From NCBI RefSeq assembly GCF_007859715.1, contig NZ_SJPG01000001.1, forward strand, positions 6,528,001-6,592,000: a stretch of DNA of 64,000 bases, in the 5' to 3' direction. Below are positions 1 to 8,126 of this stretch, in pieces (positions within the stretch are counted from its first letter, which is position 1; every line of letters starts with the position of its first letter). This stretch comes from Rubinisphaera italica (lineage in GTDB: Bacteria > Planctomycetota > Planctomycetia > Planctomycetales > Planctomycetaceae). The translations under genes and the position numbers were made by a program. The notes beneath the pieces were generated by a model, which saw only the letters and a program-made list of their open reading frames with translations, was not told where the DNA came from and searched no databases.

Positions 1-128
1 GAATCGCTTTTAAGGCCCATTGGGTTTTATCTCTGGGCACTGAACATCAAGAGAGTTTCCGAATCATAACATTACAATGGAAAAAGAATGACCTCGGAAC
101 CATTTTTGCACGTTATTACAGAAAGTAA
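1..128 (+). CDS. 3' end of an unidentified gene (partial)
   Basis: The first 126 bases hold an open frame of about 41 codons entering from the left edge and closing with TAA at 126-128. The visible C-terminus has mixed hydrophobic and basic residues and ends in Tyr-Tyr-Arg-Lys. There is no in-frame stop before the end, and the composition looks protein-like, so I read it as the tail of a gene that starts outside the window. Too little is visible to name a family, and a chance open frame cannot be excluded. Confidence 0.45.
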   Translation, partial: IAFKAHWVLSLGTEHQESFRIITLQWKKNDLGTIFARYYRK

Positions 129-201
129 GCGAGACTGCTGGTCACTGCCAAAATTGCATTCCATAATTTGAGAAGGCAATTAATCGAGGGATATTTGAGT
201 T

Positions 202-444
202 ATGAGAGATGAAGAAATGGCCATGGGGCCAGGATCGACAGGGAATGTGGTCGCTGCATTGTGCAGCTTTTTTCTACCTGGATTGGGACAACTGATTCAA
301 GGGCGAGTGATCACCGCGTTAATCCATTTTGTGCTGACAGGACTCCTGTGGTGCATTTGGATGGGATGGGTGATTCATATTTGGTCCACCATTGATGCCG
401 CGAGATTTCATCCGAAACCACGGCTGGACGACGAACTCTTTTGA
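202..444 (+). CDS. Small membrane protein with Pro-Gly-Leu-Gly-Gln motif (TM2-like)
   Basis: An 80-residue protein with two hydrophobic segments, roughly residues 16-34 and 38-60. The first contains FLPGLGQLIQG, typical of small bacterial TM2/DUF5683-like membrane proteins whose helices are linked by a tight Gly-rich turn. The second is Trp-rich and leads into WSTIDAARF, a conserved ending in such proteins. A GAGGG stretch lies a little far (about 11 bases) upstream of the ATG. It is convergent with the propeller gene that ends 7 bases beyond its stop. The family is recognised only by motif. No catalytic residues are visible, and a structural or assembly role in the cytoplasmic membrane is a guess. 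Confidence 0.7.
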   Translation: MRDEEMAMGPGSTGNVVAALCSFFLPGLGQLIQGRVITALIHFVLTGLLWCIWMGWVIHIWSTIDAARFHPKPRLDDELF

Positions 445-450
445 GGATTG

Positions 451-1803
451 TTACTGATCTCCGGGGATCAGCGTGCCGTTGTCATCAGTGGGGACCACCG
501 TGCTACCATCATCGTTTCCTTCGCCTGGCACCACTGCGGAGGAATCACCCTCCTCCAGTTGATCCATTTCCGGATCATAAACTTCCGGTGTGATCGGTCG
601 TCGCTCGGGATATTTGAAATAGGTTGGATAGGTGCTCTCCGATTCCCGGATCATGACGATCAAGCCATTTTCACGTACCATAAACAGGCGATCGGTTCGG
701 GCATTGTTTGTGTCGACTTTGAAAGAAGTGGCTGGAATCATGCCGACCACTTCTCCAAAGTTGCGTTCGAGAATCAGTATATTATTGATTGCATCGGTGA
801 CAAACACAAAATTTTGAGTAGCTGCTCGGAAATCGACCGCTCGCTTTTGAGGTTCACTCCAGATTGGGAAACCATTGTAAGCATCCAGTGCAGACAGTCC
901 CCCTGTTTCAGGAAGGACGTAAACCACTTCGGTTCTTACGCCCTGAATCGTTCCTTCAATAATGTAAGGCGACTTGCGGATGGGCAATCCAGAAAGAAAT
1001 GACCAGCGAACCTGTCCATTCTTAGCGTTCAGACAGTAAAAGTTAAAATCTTCCGATGCCAGAAACATATAATCGTTGTGAATGACGAGTGGTGCAGAAA
1101 TCGGAGCATCGGTTTCAAACTGGAACAGCAACTTTCGAGTAGCCGCACTGACGGTATATAACGATTTGTCCTGACTGGCAAAACTGACCGCTCGCCCGTA
1201 GGAAACTGGTGGTGAAGTGATTTTCTCAGCCGTCTTGTATCGCCAGGCCTGAGTGGCCAGAGAGTAATCTGGAAGCAGGCGTTCGTTATAAAGTTGACGG
1301 ATCTTTCTTAAATCGAAAGCATACACACTGCCGTCTAGCGTACCAACGTAAATTTGTTGATCATCGACTGAGGGAGCCGTCGAAGCCATTTGTGGCAGTG
1401 TGATATTCCAGTTGATATCACCCCGGGCCCGGTCTAGAGAATACAGAGTCATACCGGTAACAATCAGGACATCATTATCGTTCATTACGGGTTTGAACGT
1501 CGCCTGAGTGCCTCTTCCAATACGATTGACCCAGATTTTATCCCCAGTCTCGGCATCGAACATTGTGACCATTCCGGTTGAAGAGATGGCTATAACCGAT
1601 CTCTCATCGATCGAAATATGTTGGATTTTGTCACGTCCGAATTCCAGTGTCGCCTGACCAACCCAACCAATTTCCAGACCGTAACGATTCAGATTCCGGG
1701 CAGCGGGAACTGGGTTCGTATTGAGCAGACTGACCTGAGCTGAAGCGCTCGGGCAGACGGATAATACTGTCAGCAGACTCAAAATCGTTATATTCCGAAT
1801 CAT
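451..1803 (-). CDS. Secreted PQQ-like beta-propeller repeat protein
   Basis: A 450-residue protein starting at the ATG at 1803, which has GGAG eight bases upstream; an in-frame start 36 bases earlier lacks this. Residues 1-22 form a signal peptide ending Ala-Ser-Ala. The rest is a series of PQQ-like blades, seen as repeats of the type 'V.A.S..G.V..FDAETG..IW' and 'VYAFDL', as in BamB-type and quinoprotein-like propellers. The last 60 residues are acidic and low-complexity (Asp, Gly, Val, Thr). No quinone-cofactor residues can be assigned, so it is more likely a scaffold or binding propeller than a dehydrogenase. It stands alone, convergent with the small membrane gene. Confidence 0.8.
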   Translation of the reverse strand: MIRNITILSLLTVLSVCPSASAQVSLLNTNPVPAARNLNRYGLEIGWVGQATLEFGRDKIQHISIDERSVIAISSTGMVTMFDAETGDKIWVNRIGRGTQATFKPVMNDNDVLIVTGMTLYSLDRARGDINWNITLPQMASTAPSVDDQQIYVGTLDGSVYAFDLRKIRQLYNERLLPDYSLATQAWRYKTAEKITSPPVSYGRAVSFASQDKSLYTVSAATRKLLFQFETDAPISAPLVIHNDYMFLASEDFNFYCLNAKNGQVRWSFLSGLPIRKSPYIIEGTIQGVRTEVVYVLPETGGLSALDAYNGFPIWSEPQKRAVDFRAATQNFVFVTDAINNILILERNFGEVVGMIPATSFKVDTNNARTDRLFMVRENGLIVMIRESESTYPTYFKYPERRPITPEVYDPEMDQLEEGDSSAVVPGEGNDDGSTVVPTDDNGTLIPGDQ

Positions 1804-2263
1804 CGGAAAGACTCCAACTCTTAGAGAAGATGAACTCAATTGTTGTGATATGCGAATGAGGATAAAAGAATTTCCCCATCTGTTTGAACATCGTCGATCT
1901 GAAAGTTTAACGCGATGAATTCCTCGGAATCCAGCTTCTATCAGGATGATTTACGGCTCTGACCCTGATTTTGCCGACACAATAAGTGCATTCGGAGGGG
2001 ATTTGTGCGTTCAAACACAATTTCAGGATCTCCTCTGGCAATTTCAGGACTCTCAAATGACGATGATTACCATTAGATACGAAAGTGGATGCAGAGTAAC
2101 CTGAAAAATTCATTCTGAGTAAATTTTCTCAAACCTGAGGCTCAAGCCTCCTATGATCAGGAATATCCTTGCCACAAGGTCATTTTAAGGCATAATGCAG
2201 AGGAATTCTTGAAAGTTCGGGCTGTCTGACCGTATTTCCGTCCACATTGTGGACAAAACTGCC
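1804..2263. other. Intergenic region between divergent genes
   Basis: About 460 bases separate the starts of the propeller gene and the HEAT-repeat gene, so promoters for both must lie here. I see no convincing open frame. A perfect 13-base palindrome (TCCACA-T-TGTGGA, 2241-2253) spans the upstream alternative GTG start of the right-hand gene and could be an operator or simply chance. Confidence 0.4.
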
Positions 2264-3541
2264 ATGTTCCATCATCTATTGAATAATTCGAAGCGTTTGA
2301 GTGTGATCATGCTGGTCATGTTTTCACTGCCTTTCGCGGTACGCGCCGATTTGGTTCGTCTTAAGCAGGGTGGGGAATTGCGTGGCAAAATCGTAACGAA
2401 CGTCAACGAAATCGGATATCGTGTAAGCGTTCGCACAGTGACCGGTGCAGTCATTACTGTGCATAAAAATGATGTCGAGTTTGAAACCAGGCGTCCTCTT
2501 TCGTATGAAACCTACGAATTAAAGTCTCGTCTGGTTCCTGATACTGTCGAAGCACAATGGGAGTTGGCTGAGTGGTGTCGCGAGCAGCGGTTGAAGCGTC
2601 AGCAGGAAATCCACTTGAAAAAAATGCTTGCACTCGATCCAACACACGAAATTGCTCATCGTCTACTGGGGCATGTCGAACGAGACGGCAAATGGGCCTC
2701 TCTGGAAGAGCACATGCTCGATCAGGGGTATGTCAGATATCGAGGGCGGTACATCACTCCTGAAGAAAAACTATTGCTGGAACATTCCCAGGAGGAACGA
2801 GAGCGACAAAATGAATGGATGGCCAAAGCCAGTTTGTGGGCCAGCTGGTTAACTGGACGAATCGATAAACAACGGGAGATTGCCCTCGAAAATTTTCGCA
2901 CCATTGATGATCCGCTTGCCATTCCTGGACTACAAAGACATCTGGGCGAACAGGAAAATCGGAATCTGAGAAATCTTTATATCGAAACTCTCAGTCAGAT
3001 CAACGATTCTTCAGCGATCTCGGCTTTAGTGCGAATGGGCGTTTTTGATGGTGATCGTGGATTACGGCTGCGAGCGATCGAAAAGATCCCGGAAAACCAG
3101 ACCTTTCTTGCAGTTACCGAATTCGTACAACATCTCAGGGATAGCCAGAACGTGGTTGTCCGCCGGGCTGCCACTGGATTGAAAACCCTGGGCAGTAGTA
3201 AAGCCGTCCCCCAACTGATCGATGCTCTGGTCACGAATCACTCTTATCGAATCAAGGTTCCAAATCCTACGACAGGTGTTTCCATGGGGCCAGGAGGTTC
3301 AGTTTCTTCCGGTGGTCGAGGTTCATTGCTCCCACCAGATATAGAAGCCGCTTTGCTGACCGGTGCAATGTCACCCGATAACATCATACTGCCGCCCGGT
3401 CCTCAATCTTTTCATTGGGAAACCGTGAATATTGCGCAGCAAAATCCTGAAGTGCTCGAGGCTCTCCGGTCACTCACGGAAGTTGACTTCGGCTTTGACG
3501 AACGCACCTGGAAATTATGGTTGCTCTCACAGAATACTTAA
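2264..3541 (+). CDS. Secreted HEAT-like repeat protein of unknown function
   Basis: About 425 residues. The ATG at 2264 starts a signal peptide (hydrophobic run to about residue 28, ending Val-Arg-Ala). An in-frame GTG at 2249 is also possible; neither has a clear ribosome site. After the signal comes a small beta-rich segment (VRLKQGGELRGKIV), as in planctomycete proteins that read 'KLKNGGELRG', then a charged helical region, and from about residue 205 HEAT-like pairs: DPLAIPGLQRHL, SSAISALVRMGV, SSKAVPQLIDAL. A Gly/Pro-rich insert near 350-380 is low-complexity. HEAT repeats usually scaffold protein contacts. No enzyme motif is visible. I do not recognise a named family. Confidence 0.75.
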   Translation: MFHHLLNNSKRLSVIMLVMFSLPFAVRADLVRLKQGGELRGKIVTNVNEIGYRVSVRTVTGAVITVHKNDVEFETRRPLSYETYELKSRLVPDTVEAQWELAEWCREQRLKRQQEIHLKKMLALDPTHEIAHRLLGHVERDGKWASLEEHMLDQGYVRYRGRYITPEEKLLLEHSQEERERQNEWMAKASLWASWLTGRIDKQREIALENFRTIDDPLAIPGLQRHLGEQENRNLRNLYIETLSQINDSSAISALVRMGVFDGDRGLRLRAIEKIPENQTFLAVTEFVQHLRDSQNVVVRRAATGLKTLGSSKAVPQLIDALVTNHSYRIKVPNPTTGVSMGPGGSVSSGGRGSLLPPDIEAALLTGAMSPDNIILPPGPQSFHWETVNIAQQNPEVLEALRSLTEVDFGFDERTWKLWLLSQNT

Positions 3542-4044
3542 GTTTGCATTCGTGTGGAATAGGAGCACCTGTTCGCAGTCCAGCGACAAGGCTCCGCCGC
3601 TCCGTTGTTGCGTGAGATTGGGAATTTGTGCCAAAGTGAACACCTCAAGTTCCTAAAGCCTTACCAATTATGCATATATGTGTTCATGCATGTGTGCAAA
3701 ATATTGAATTCCAGCTCCGATATCCCCCAACCACCCCAAATTCAATCCGCATGATTCTCGCAGGTTGACGAATTTTTCGATGAATTTTGGAAAAAATCAG
3801 GAAAATTAAAAATCACGCGAACCAATCCGTCGTTACTATTGTCATAGGAGTATGGGAGATTTGCAGGCAAATCGAGCGGGATCATTCCCCCGATCGCTGA
3901 GCCGGGATCTCAAGGATTTTTTTCAGGATAACTTTTTGATTCCCATGTGAGGGATTACATCCTGAAAACACTGAGGAATTTTTAGCGAAACAAACTATTT
4001 TCTTCTTTTCCAGACGCTGCGGCACGACCGCAGGAGGTGCGACG

Positions 4045-4347
4045 ATGATTAATATCACCACGAATATCAACGCGACAGTTACCGTCACAGCAGCAGTTGT
4101 GAATGCATCGGTTATTGCCTGCGTCCGTGGCGCCCTCACGCTCAGCCATCGTCTGGAACATTGGCTATTTAGCGAGGGCTCTTATCGGAAGTCCGGCGGT
4201 TTTGGGAGCGGCGGCATAAAACGCCAACGCCCCGATCGCAAGCAACAGCATGATTTATTGCATGACTGTTGTTTCGACCCGATGTGTCAGCCTTGCGACG
4301 GAAGAATGCCGGGGATGTCCCCCGCATTCAGTGGAATGTGCTCTTAA
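4045..4347 (+). CDS. Possible 100-residue ORF upstream of the sigma factor gene
   Basis: This ORF begins with a textbook ribosome site, AGGAGG seven bases before ATG, in an otherwise empty 1.08-kb region (3542-4617). The first 30 residues are rich in Asn, Thr, Val and Ala, followed by a basic and Cys-containing tail that resembles no family I know. It lies 270 bases upstream of the ECF sigma gene on the same strand. It could be a short real gene or a translated leader. The atypical C-terminal composition argues for caution. No other gene is seen in the rest of the 3542-4617 interval. Confidence 0.3.
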   Translation: MINITTNINATVTVTAAVVNASVIACVRGALTLSHRLEHWLFSEGSYRKSGGFGSGGIKRQRPDRKQQHDLLHDCCFDPMCQPCDGRMPGMSPAFSGMCS

Positions 4348-4412
4348 CGAGCCCTTTTCGCACAGCGTGGTTTTAACGCCACGTCAATCCGTTGTCCGGC
4401 CCGCTGACTGAG

Positions 4413-4435
4413 GGAATCGAAATGTTTTCGATCCT
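4413..4435 (+). other. Hairpin upstream of the sigma gene
   Basis: GGAATCGAAA and TTTTCGATCC form a stem with a one-base bulge, followed by TTTCT. It could end transcription from the ORF at 4045-4347 or act within the sigma gene leader. It is weak evidence on its own. Confidence 0.3.
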
Positions 4436-4617
4436 TTCTGCTCATGCGGTGTGTGCGCTTCATTCACTTTTGCCTTCCTCACTTCGGCTCCTGCGTATTC
4501 GCACGATTTTTGCGACCGCAGTCCGATTTTGAGAAAGCTACGTCAGACCCGATAAAGGCGGGCGGCTGTGTGCTTTCCGGGGATCAGGCAATCACTTGTC
4601 AGGAAAGGCAAGGAGCC

Positions 4618-5172
4618 ATGGAAGAAAATCGATTAATCCAGTTGGTCGCTGAGGCTCAGTCTGGTAGCCGCGACGCGTTCGGCGAGTTGATGTCCGAATT
4701 CGAATCGTCTGTATTCGCTGTTGTGATGAAGCGTTTGCGAAACACTACCGAAGCAGCCGAGGTGACTCAGGAAGTATTCCTGCGAGCTTTACGAAAGTTG
4801 GAGCAGTTGCGGGAGCCGTTGCGTTTCGTGGGATGGTTGCATCGAATTGCGGTTCGATTGTCAATCAATCACGCCTTGCGACGACCACCCGAATCGGCTC
4901 AGTCGCCTGAAGTGTTCGCAGCCGTGACCGAATCCCGAGGTTCTGAACCCTGGGAAGAAGTTGTGACCAGCGAACGGGCAACTCAGTTGCGAGCCGGGAT
5001 TGAAAAGTTGCGGGAGATGGATCGCGATACTTTGGTCGCGTTCTACTTCCACGGCCAGTCGCTGCAGGAAATGAGCGATCATTTCGCCAGCCCGGTCGGA
5101 ACCATCAAACGACGTCTGCACACCGCCCGACATCGTCTGCGAGAACAACTCGCCGACATGCAACCGGCGTAG
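4618..5172 (+). CDS. ECF-type RNA polymerase sigma factor
   Basis: A 184-residue sigma-70 family protein. The start at 4618 is set by AAGGAG just upstream; a longer in-frame extension to 4444 has no such site and a non-homologous sequence. Region 2 covers about residues 20-90 (DAFGELMSEFESSVFAVV, then AAEVTQEVFLRALRKL, then the FVGWLHRIAVRLSINHALRR helix). Region 4 covers about 130-180 and includes an 'SLQEMSDHF..PVGTIKRRLHTARHRLR' helix-turn-helix. The size and two-domain layout fit group 4 (ECF) sigma factors, which direct polymerase to envelope or stress promoters. No anti-sigma gene adjoins it, so its control is not evident. A strong terminator follows. Confidence 0.92.
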   Translation: MEENRLIQLVAEAQSGSRDAFGELMSEFESSVFAVVMKRLRNTTEAAEVTQEVFLRALRKLEQLREPLRFVGWLHRIAVRLSINHALRRPPESAQSPEVFAAVTESRGSEPWEEVVTSERATQLRAGIEKLREMDRDTLVAFYFHGQSLQEMSDHFASPVGTIKRRLHTARHRLREQLADMQPA

Positions 5173-5213
5173 TGCGGACGGTGAATTTTAATAAACCTTA
5201 ATCGCTGAGTGAG

Positions 5214-5247
5214 ACTCCGGCAGGTGCAAACCTGTCGGAGTTTTTTT
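5214..5247 (+). terminator. Rho-independent terminator of the sigma gene
   Basis: The stem ACTCCGGCAGGT / ACCTGTCGGAGT (one G-T pair), with a four-base GCAA loop, is followed by a run of T residues, 42 bases after the sigma factor stop. It is the clearest intrinsic terminator in the window. Confidence 0.93.
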
Positions 5248-5302
5248 ATGATGCATACTCGCTGAGAGATGGCTTTATCATAAAACGATAAGGGGTCTGA
5301 CC

Positions 5303-5569
5303 ATGCTTTGGCTTTTAATATGTGGTGGATTATTGTTAACTATTGCTCTCTTTATGGTCCACTTTGTAAGGTTAGTCCACAGGGATCAAATGGCAACAAG
5401 AGAATATATTGAAAAGCATCGTGCGCTTTCGGATGAGGAATTCGTGCAACGATGTGGAGAGAATATTTCTCCGGAAGTTGCTCTGAAGGTTCGTTATATG
5501 ATGTCAGATATCAGTGGAATGGATAAAGATAACATTTATCCTGAGACTCGACTGTTTCGAGATCTCTAG
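5303..5569 (+). CDS. Membrane-anchored acyl-carrier-like protein, truncated copy 1
   Basis: An 88-residue protein with one N-terminal transmembrane helix (about residues 2-24), then LSDEEFVQRCGENISPEVALKVR, then a segment that aligns with helix I and loop of acyl carrier proteins, ending IYPETRLFRDL. It is a tandem paralogue of the gene at 5844-6107. The final codons read CTC-TAG-TTG-GGA-TGA, whereas the paralogue reads CTC-AAG-CTC-GGG-TGA, so one AAG-to-TAG change removed three residues. Neither copy reaches the Asp-Ser-Leu site that carries phosphopantetheine in true acyl carriers, so carrier function looks lost. The acyl-carrier link is my inference from the pattern. Confidence 0.7.
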   Translation: MLWLLICGGLLLTIALFMVHFVRLVHRDQMATREYIEKHRALSDEEFVQRCGENISPEVALKVRYMMSDISGMDKDNIYPETRLFRDL

Positions 5570-5600
5570 TTGGGATGATTGATACTACTGACTTTAATAG

Positions 5601-5798
5601 AAGCACTCCGAACTCCCCAAGTCACTTAATGAACTTTACAAAGACCTGGCTCGCGAACCCGTACTGTCCATCTTTTGTGAACCCTTTGTGTATCTCGTCG
5701 AAGGTGAAAACTACCATCTCTATTCCAAAGGAATCGATGGAGTCGACCAGGATGGAATCTGGACTAAACAATTGGTAGAAAATGAAACGGAAAAGTAA
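5601..5798 (+). pseudogene. Start-less coding remnant with YSxGxDGxDxDG ending
   Basis: A 65-codon frame without any start codon lies between the two acyl-carrier-like genes. Its second half reads like the conserved C-terminal end of a common planctomycete secreted protein type and of GspG-like pseudopilins: EPFVYLVEGENYHLYSKG followed by IDGVDQDG. The upstream part is closed by in-frame stops (TAA, TAG at 5595-5600). Frames 1 and 2 just upstream hold short stretches that would extend it, so it looks like a decayed gene end, frameshifted at least once. Confidence 0.5.
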
Positions 5799-5843
5799 GT
5801 AGATTGAATGCAACTCATATCTTAAGTTAGCAGGAATTCGAAA

Positions 5844-6107
5844 ATGTCTTGGTGGATAATTTCAGGAGTTATTATTTTCGTTACGATTCTCGCTGCAGTG
5901 GAATCCTACAGAGATCGTATTGTCAAAAAAGAATATCTCGATAAGCATCCCCCGCTCTCCGATGAGGAATTTGTGCGACGATGTGGCGATAATGTCCCGC
6001 CGGAAGTTGCTCTGAAAGTTCGTCGCACATTTTCAGAAACCAGTGGGATGGATTACGAACACATTTATCCAGACACGCGACTTTTTGAAGATCTCAAGCT
6101 CGGGTGA
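5844..6107 (+). CDS. Membrane-anchored acyl-carrier-like protein, truncated copy 2
   Basis: An 87-residue paralogue of the gene at 5303-5569: one N-terminal transmembrane helix (residues 2-20), a basic stretch, LSDEEFVRRCGDNVPPEVALKVR, and an ending IYPDTRLFEDLKLG. The identity between the two copies is highest over the soluble part. The final segment matches the region just before the Asp-Ser-Leu phosphopantetheine site of acyl carrier proteins, but translation stops two or three residues short of that site. It may be a natural short family or a truncated domain; the sequence alone does not decide. It is convergent with the DUF1559 gene 34 bases away. Confidence 0.7.
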   Translation: MSWWIISGVIIFVTILAAVESYRDRIVKKEYLDKHPPLSDEEFVRRCGDNVPPEVALKVRRTFSETSGMDYEHIYPDTRLFEDLKLG

Positions 6108-6141
6108 TTAATACGACTCAATTCATCTGGATTTCAGTCCT

Positions 6142-7092
6142 TTAAAAGCTGTAATCAATCCGCTCTCTGCCGTTTCTTGTGCAGAGTGAACGATAAACCT
6201 CAGTATCAATCAATTTGCTGACGCTTTGGGTAGAGCCGTCAGCCATGGCGAAGTGGATGGCGTCGCCGTGCCAGCTGCCAAAGCTGAGCATAACTGCGGG
6301 AATAGCTTGAAGTTGATCGCCGCGCCACATCGTATCGAAATTGGGTTTGTCATCACGGGCGCGAGCACAGCAACTGTAGCCATCCGGCCATAATCCCAAC
6401 TGCGTTTCACCGAGCATGATTGTCGAACTGGTCCCATCAGTTACATCTTTAAACTTCACGGCACTGTTTCCATAGAACAGGCCATTGTTGAGTGGTCGAG
6501 CGTTCGGATCGGTCGATTCCGGCCAGTATCCCATATTACCGCGATATTGTGTCATTTTTTGAGGCAGGCAAGACTCGGGAACAGCTGAACTGGGGCAGAT
6601 GTAGGGCTTGATAGTCACATTCCCTGCGGCAATATTATTCGCAGAAAAACGAGCGGATTCAAAGTCGACATTGACAGTCAATTGATCCATCTGACGCAGC
6701 AGCAATGCATGCCAGCCCCAGCCTTTGCCCATGCAGGCCCATTCGTGGATCAATTCCGCCAGACCGGGAATATTGACATCGCACTGGAGTGACTCAGCCA
6801 TGTCGTTGGAATCGTCGGAAGGAATCATCGCGGGAGGCAGGCTATTGTCATACCCTCTTGAACTGAGCACGAAGCCGCTGGGGAATGATCCGAAGCTATC
6901 GTGATAATTGTGCATTCCGATGGCGATTTGATGCAGATTATTCCGACAACTCGCCCGCCGAGACGCTTCCCGTGCCTGCTGAACCGCTGGGAGCAGAAGG
7001 GCAATCAAAATCGAAATAATGGTAATCACGACGAGTAATTCAATAAGGGTAAAGCCAGATGGAATCTTTTTATGACTTCTCTGATTGGACAT
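6142..7092 (-). CDS. DUF1559 protein with type IV pilin-like N-terminus
   Basis: A 316-residue protein. The start at 7092 is favoured by AGGA nine bases upstream and by placing the prepilin motif near the N-terminus; the longer in-frame version adds an unrelated basic leader. Residues 10-40 carry the [10 protein letters not shown] class III signal with Glu at +5, cleaved by a prepilin peptidase, then a hydrophobic helix. The DUF1559 (SBP_bac_10) domain follows: [19 protein letters not shown], and a C-terminal '[16 protein letters not shown]' block. Such proteins are abundant in planctomycetes and are thought to be surface or periplasmic pseudopilins, although their role is not established. 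No T2SS genes adjoin it. Confidence 0.92.
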   Translation of the reverse strand: MSNQRSHKKIPSGFTLIELLVVITIISILIALLLPAVQQAREASRRASCRNNLHQIAIGMHNYHDSFGSFPSGFVLSSRGYDNSLPPAMIPSDDSNDMAESLQCDVNIPGLAELIHEWACMGKGWGWHALLLRQMDQLTVNVDFESARFSANNIAAGNVTIKPYICPSSAVPESCLPQKMTQYRGNMGYWPESTDPNARPLNNGLFYGNSAVKFKDVTDGTSSTIMLGETQLGLWPDGYSCCARARDDKPNFDTMWRGDQLQAIPAVMLSFGSWHGDAIHFAMADGSTQSVSKLIDTEVYRSLCTRNGRERIDYSF

Positions 7093-7355
7093 TTCGATTC
7101 CTATTTTGAATTTGTGGCGATTGGAAAATTTATTGTTCTCGATCGGGGCATGTCTCCCTTTGTTCAGTAACGAAATGGAAAGCAATGATCTACAGGTACA
7201 CTCCATAAATTCACAAAACTGTGAATCTGTTCGGGGAACAGATCGAAAATCGGTCTCTGTTCAAAACAATCTCGAACTGTAAAATGAAATACAGAACTCG
7301 AACCTGAAAGAAAACGAAACTGTGGGGCGAGTCTTGAATAAACCTGGAAAGCGAG

Positions 7356-8003
7356 ATGATGATGCATCGAACAAGAGTTAGTAATTTTTCAGCACTTTCC
7401 CTGATCATGACTTTGGGTTTGATGGGGTGTCAGCAAAATGTGACGACGGTCCCGGGCAATACGGTTGCCAGTGAATCTCAATCACTCCCTGCTGAGGAAT
7501 CGACAACAAACAGTCATTCCATAGAGACTAGTGGAGACGAACCCTGGCACAATTTCAAAAAGCCTTCCAAAGAAGAGCTGAAGAAAAAGCTCGATAGTCT
7601 GCAGTACAATGTGACTCAGGAAGAAGGAACCGAGTCCTCTTTTCAGAACGCATACTGGGACAATAAAAAAGCAGGGATTTATGTCGATATCGTTTCGGGA
7701 GAACCTCTGTTTACTTCAACAGACAAATACAAATCGGGCACGGGTTGGCCTTCGTTTGTAAAACCGATTGATCCGCAGTTCATCGAACTGAAAGTTGACC
7801 GTGGCTTGTGGTACAACCGAACGGAAGTCCGGTCAAAAATCGGTGATTCTCATTTGGGACATGTTTTTGATGATGGCCCGGCTGATCGAGGCGGAAAACG
7901 CTATTGCATGAATTCAGCCGCGATGCGATTCATCCCCAAAGAAGAGATGGAAGCTCAGGGATATGGCGAGTATTTGCCTTTGGTGGAAGAGACTAAAGAA
8001 TAG
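7356..8003 (+). CDS. msrB: Lipoprotein peptide-methionine (R)-S-oxide reductase
   Basis: A 215-residue MsrB (SelR domain, about residues 70-205) that reduces methionine-R-sulfoxide in proteins. A lipobox (LGLMGC, Cys25) follows a signal peptide, so the enzyme should be anchored in the envelope. The catalytic Cys is in [11 protein letters not shown]. The zinc-binding CxxC pairs of standard MsrB are absent: the positions read [11 protein letters not shown] and [11 protein letters not shown]. The usual resolving Cys in CGWPSF is Thr (TGWPSF). This is therefore a zinc-free, one-Cys form that needs an external or unusual reductant. A 40-residue Ser/Thr-rich linker separates anchor and domain. It stands alone, with no msrA nearby. 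Confidence 0.93.
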   Translation: MMMHRTRVSNFSALSLIMTLGLMGCQQNVTTVPGNTVASESQSLPAEESTTNSHSIETSGDEPWHNFKKPSKEELKKKLDSLQYNVTQEEGTESSFQNAYWDNKKAGIYVDIVSGEPLFTSTDKYKSGTGWPSFVKPIDPQFIELKVDRGLWYNRTEVRSKIGDSHLGHVFDDGPADRGGKRYCMNSAAMRFIPKEEMEAQGYGEYLPLVEETKE

Positions 8004-8032
8004 TTATTGGACGAGAGATTTAACTCTCCCCT

Positions 8033-8070
8033 CCACGCCCAGAACTTCGTTCTGGGACGTGCCACCCATT
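8033..8070. repeat. Dispersed hairpin repeat, copy 1
   Basis: Contains the stem CCCAGAAC-TTC-GTTCTGGG followed by ACGTGCCA. The 20-base core CTTCGTTCTGGGACGTGCCA recurs exactly at 25330-25349. It follows the msrB stop and may act as a terminator hairpin. Confidence 0.7.
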
Positions 8071-8082
8071 ACGTTTCCATAA

Positions 8083-8116
8083 AATCAGGCTGTAGTTCAG
8101 ACACTGCCTGACCTAT
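8083..8116. repeat. Short TCAGGC/GCCTGA dispersed repeat
   Basis: TCAGGCTGTAG and CACTGCCTGACCT form an imperfect inverted repeat of the same type as those at 12129-12148, 32203-32220 and 41690-41709. Confidence 0.5.
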
Positions 8117-8126
8117 AACTTCTTAT

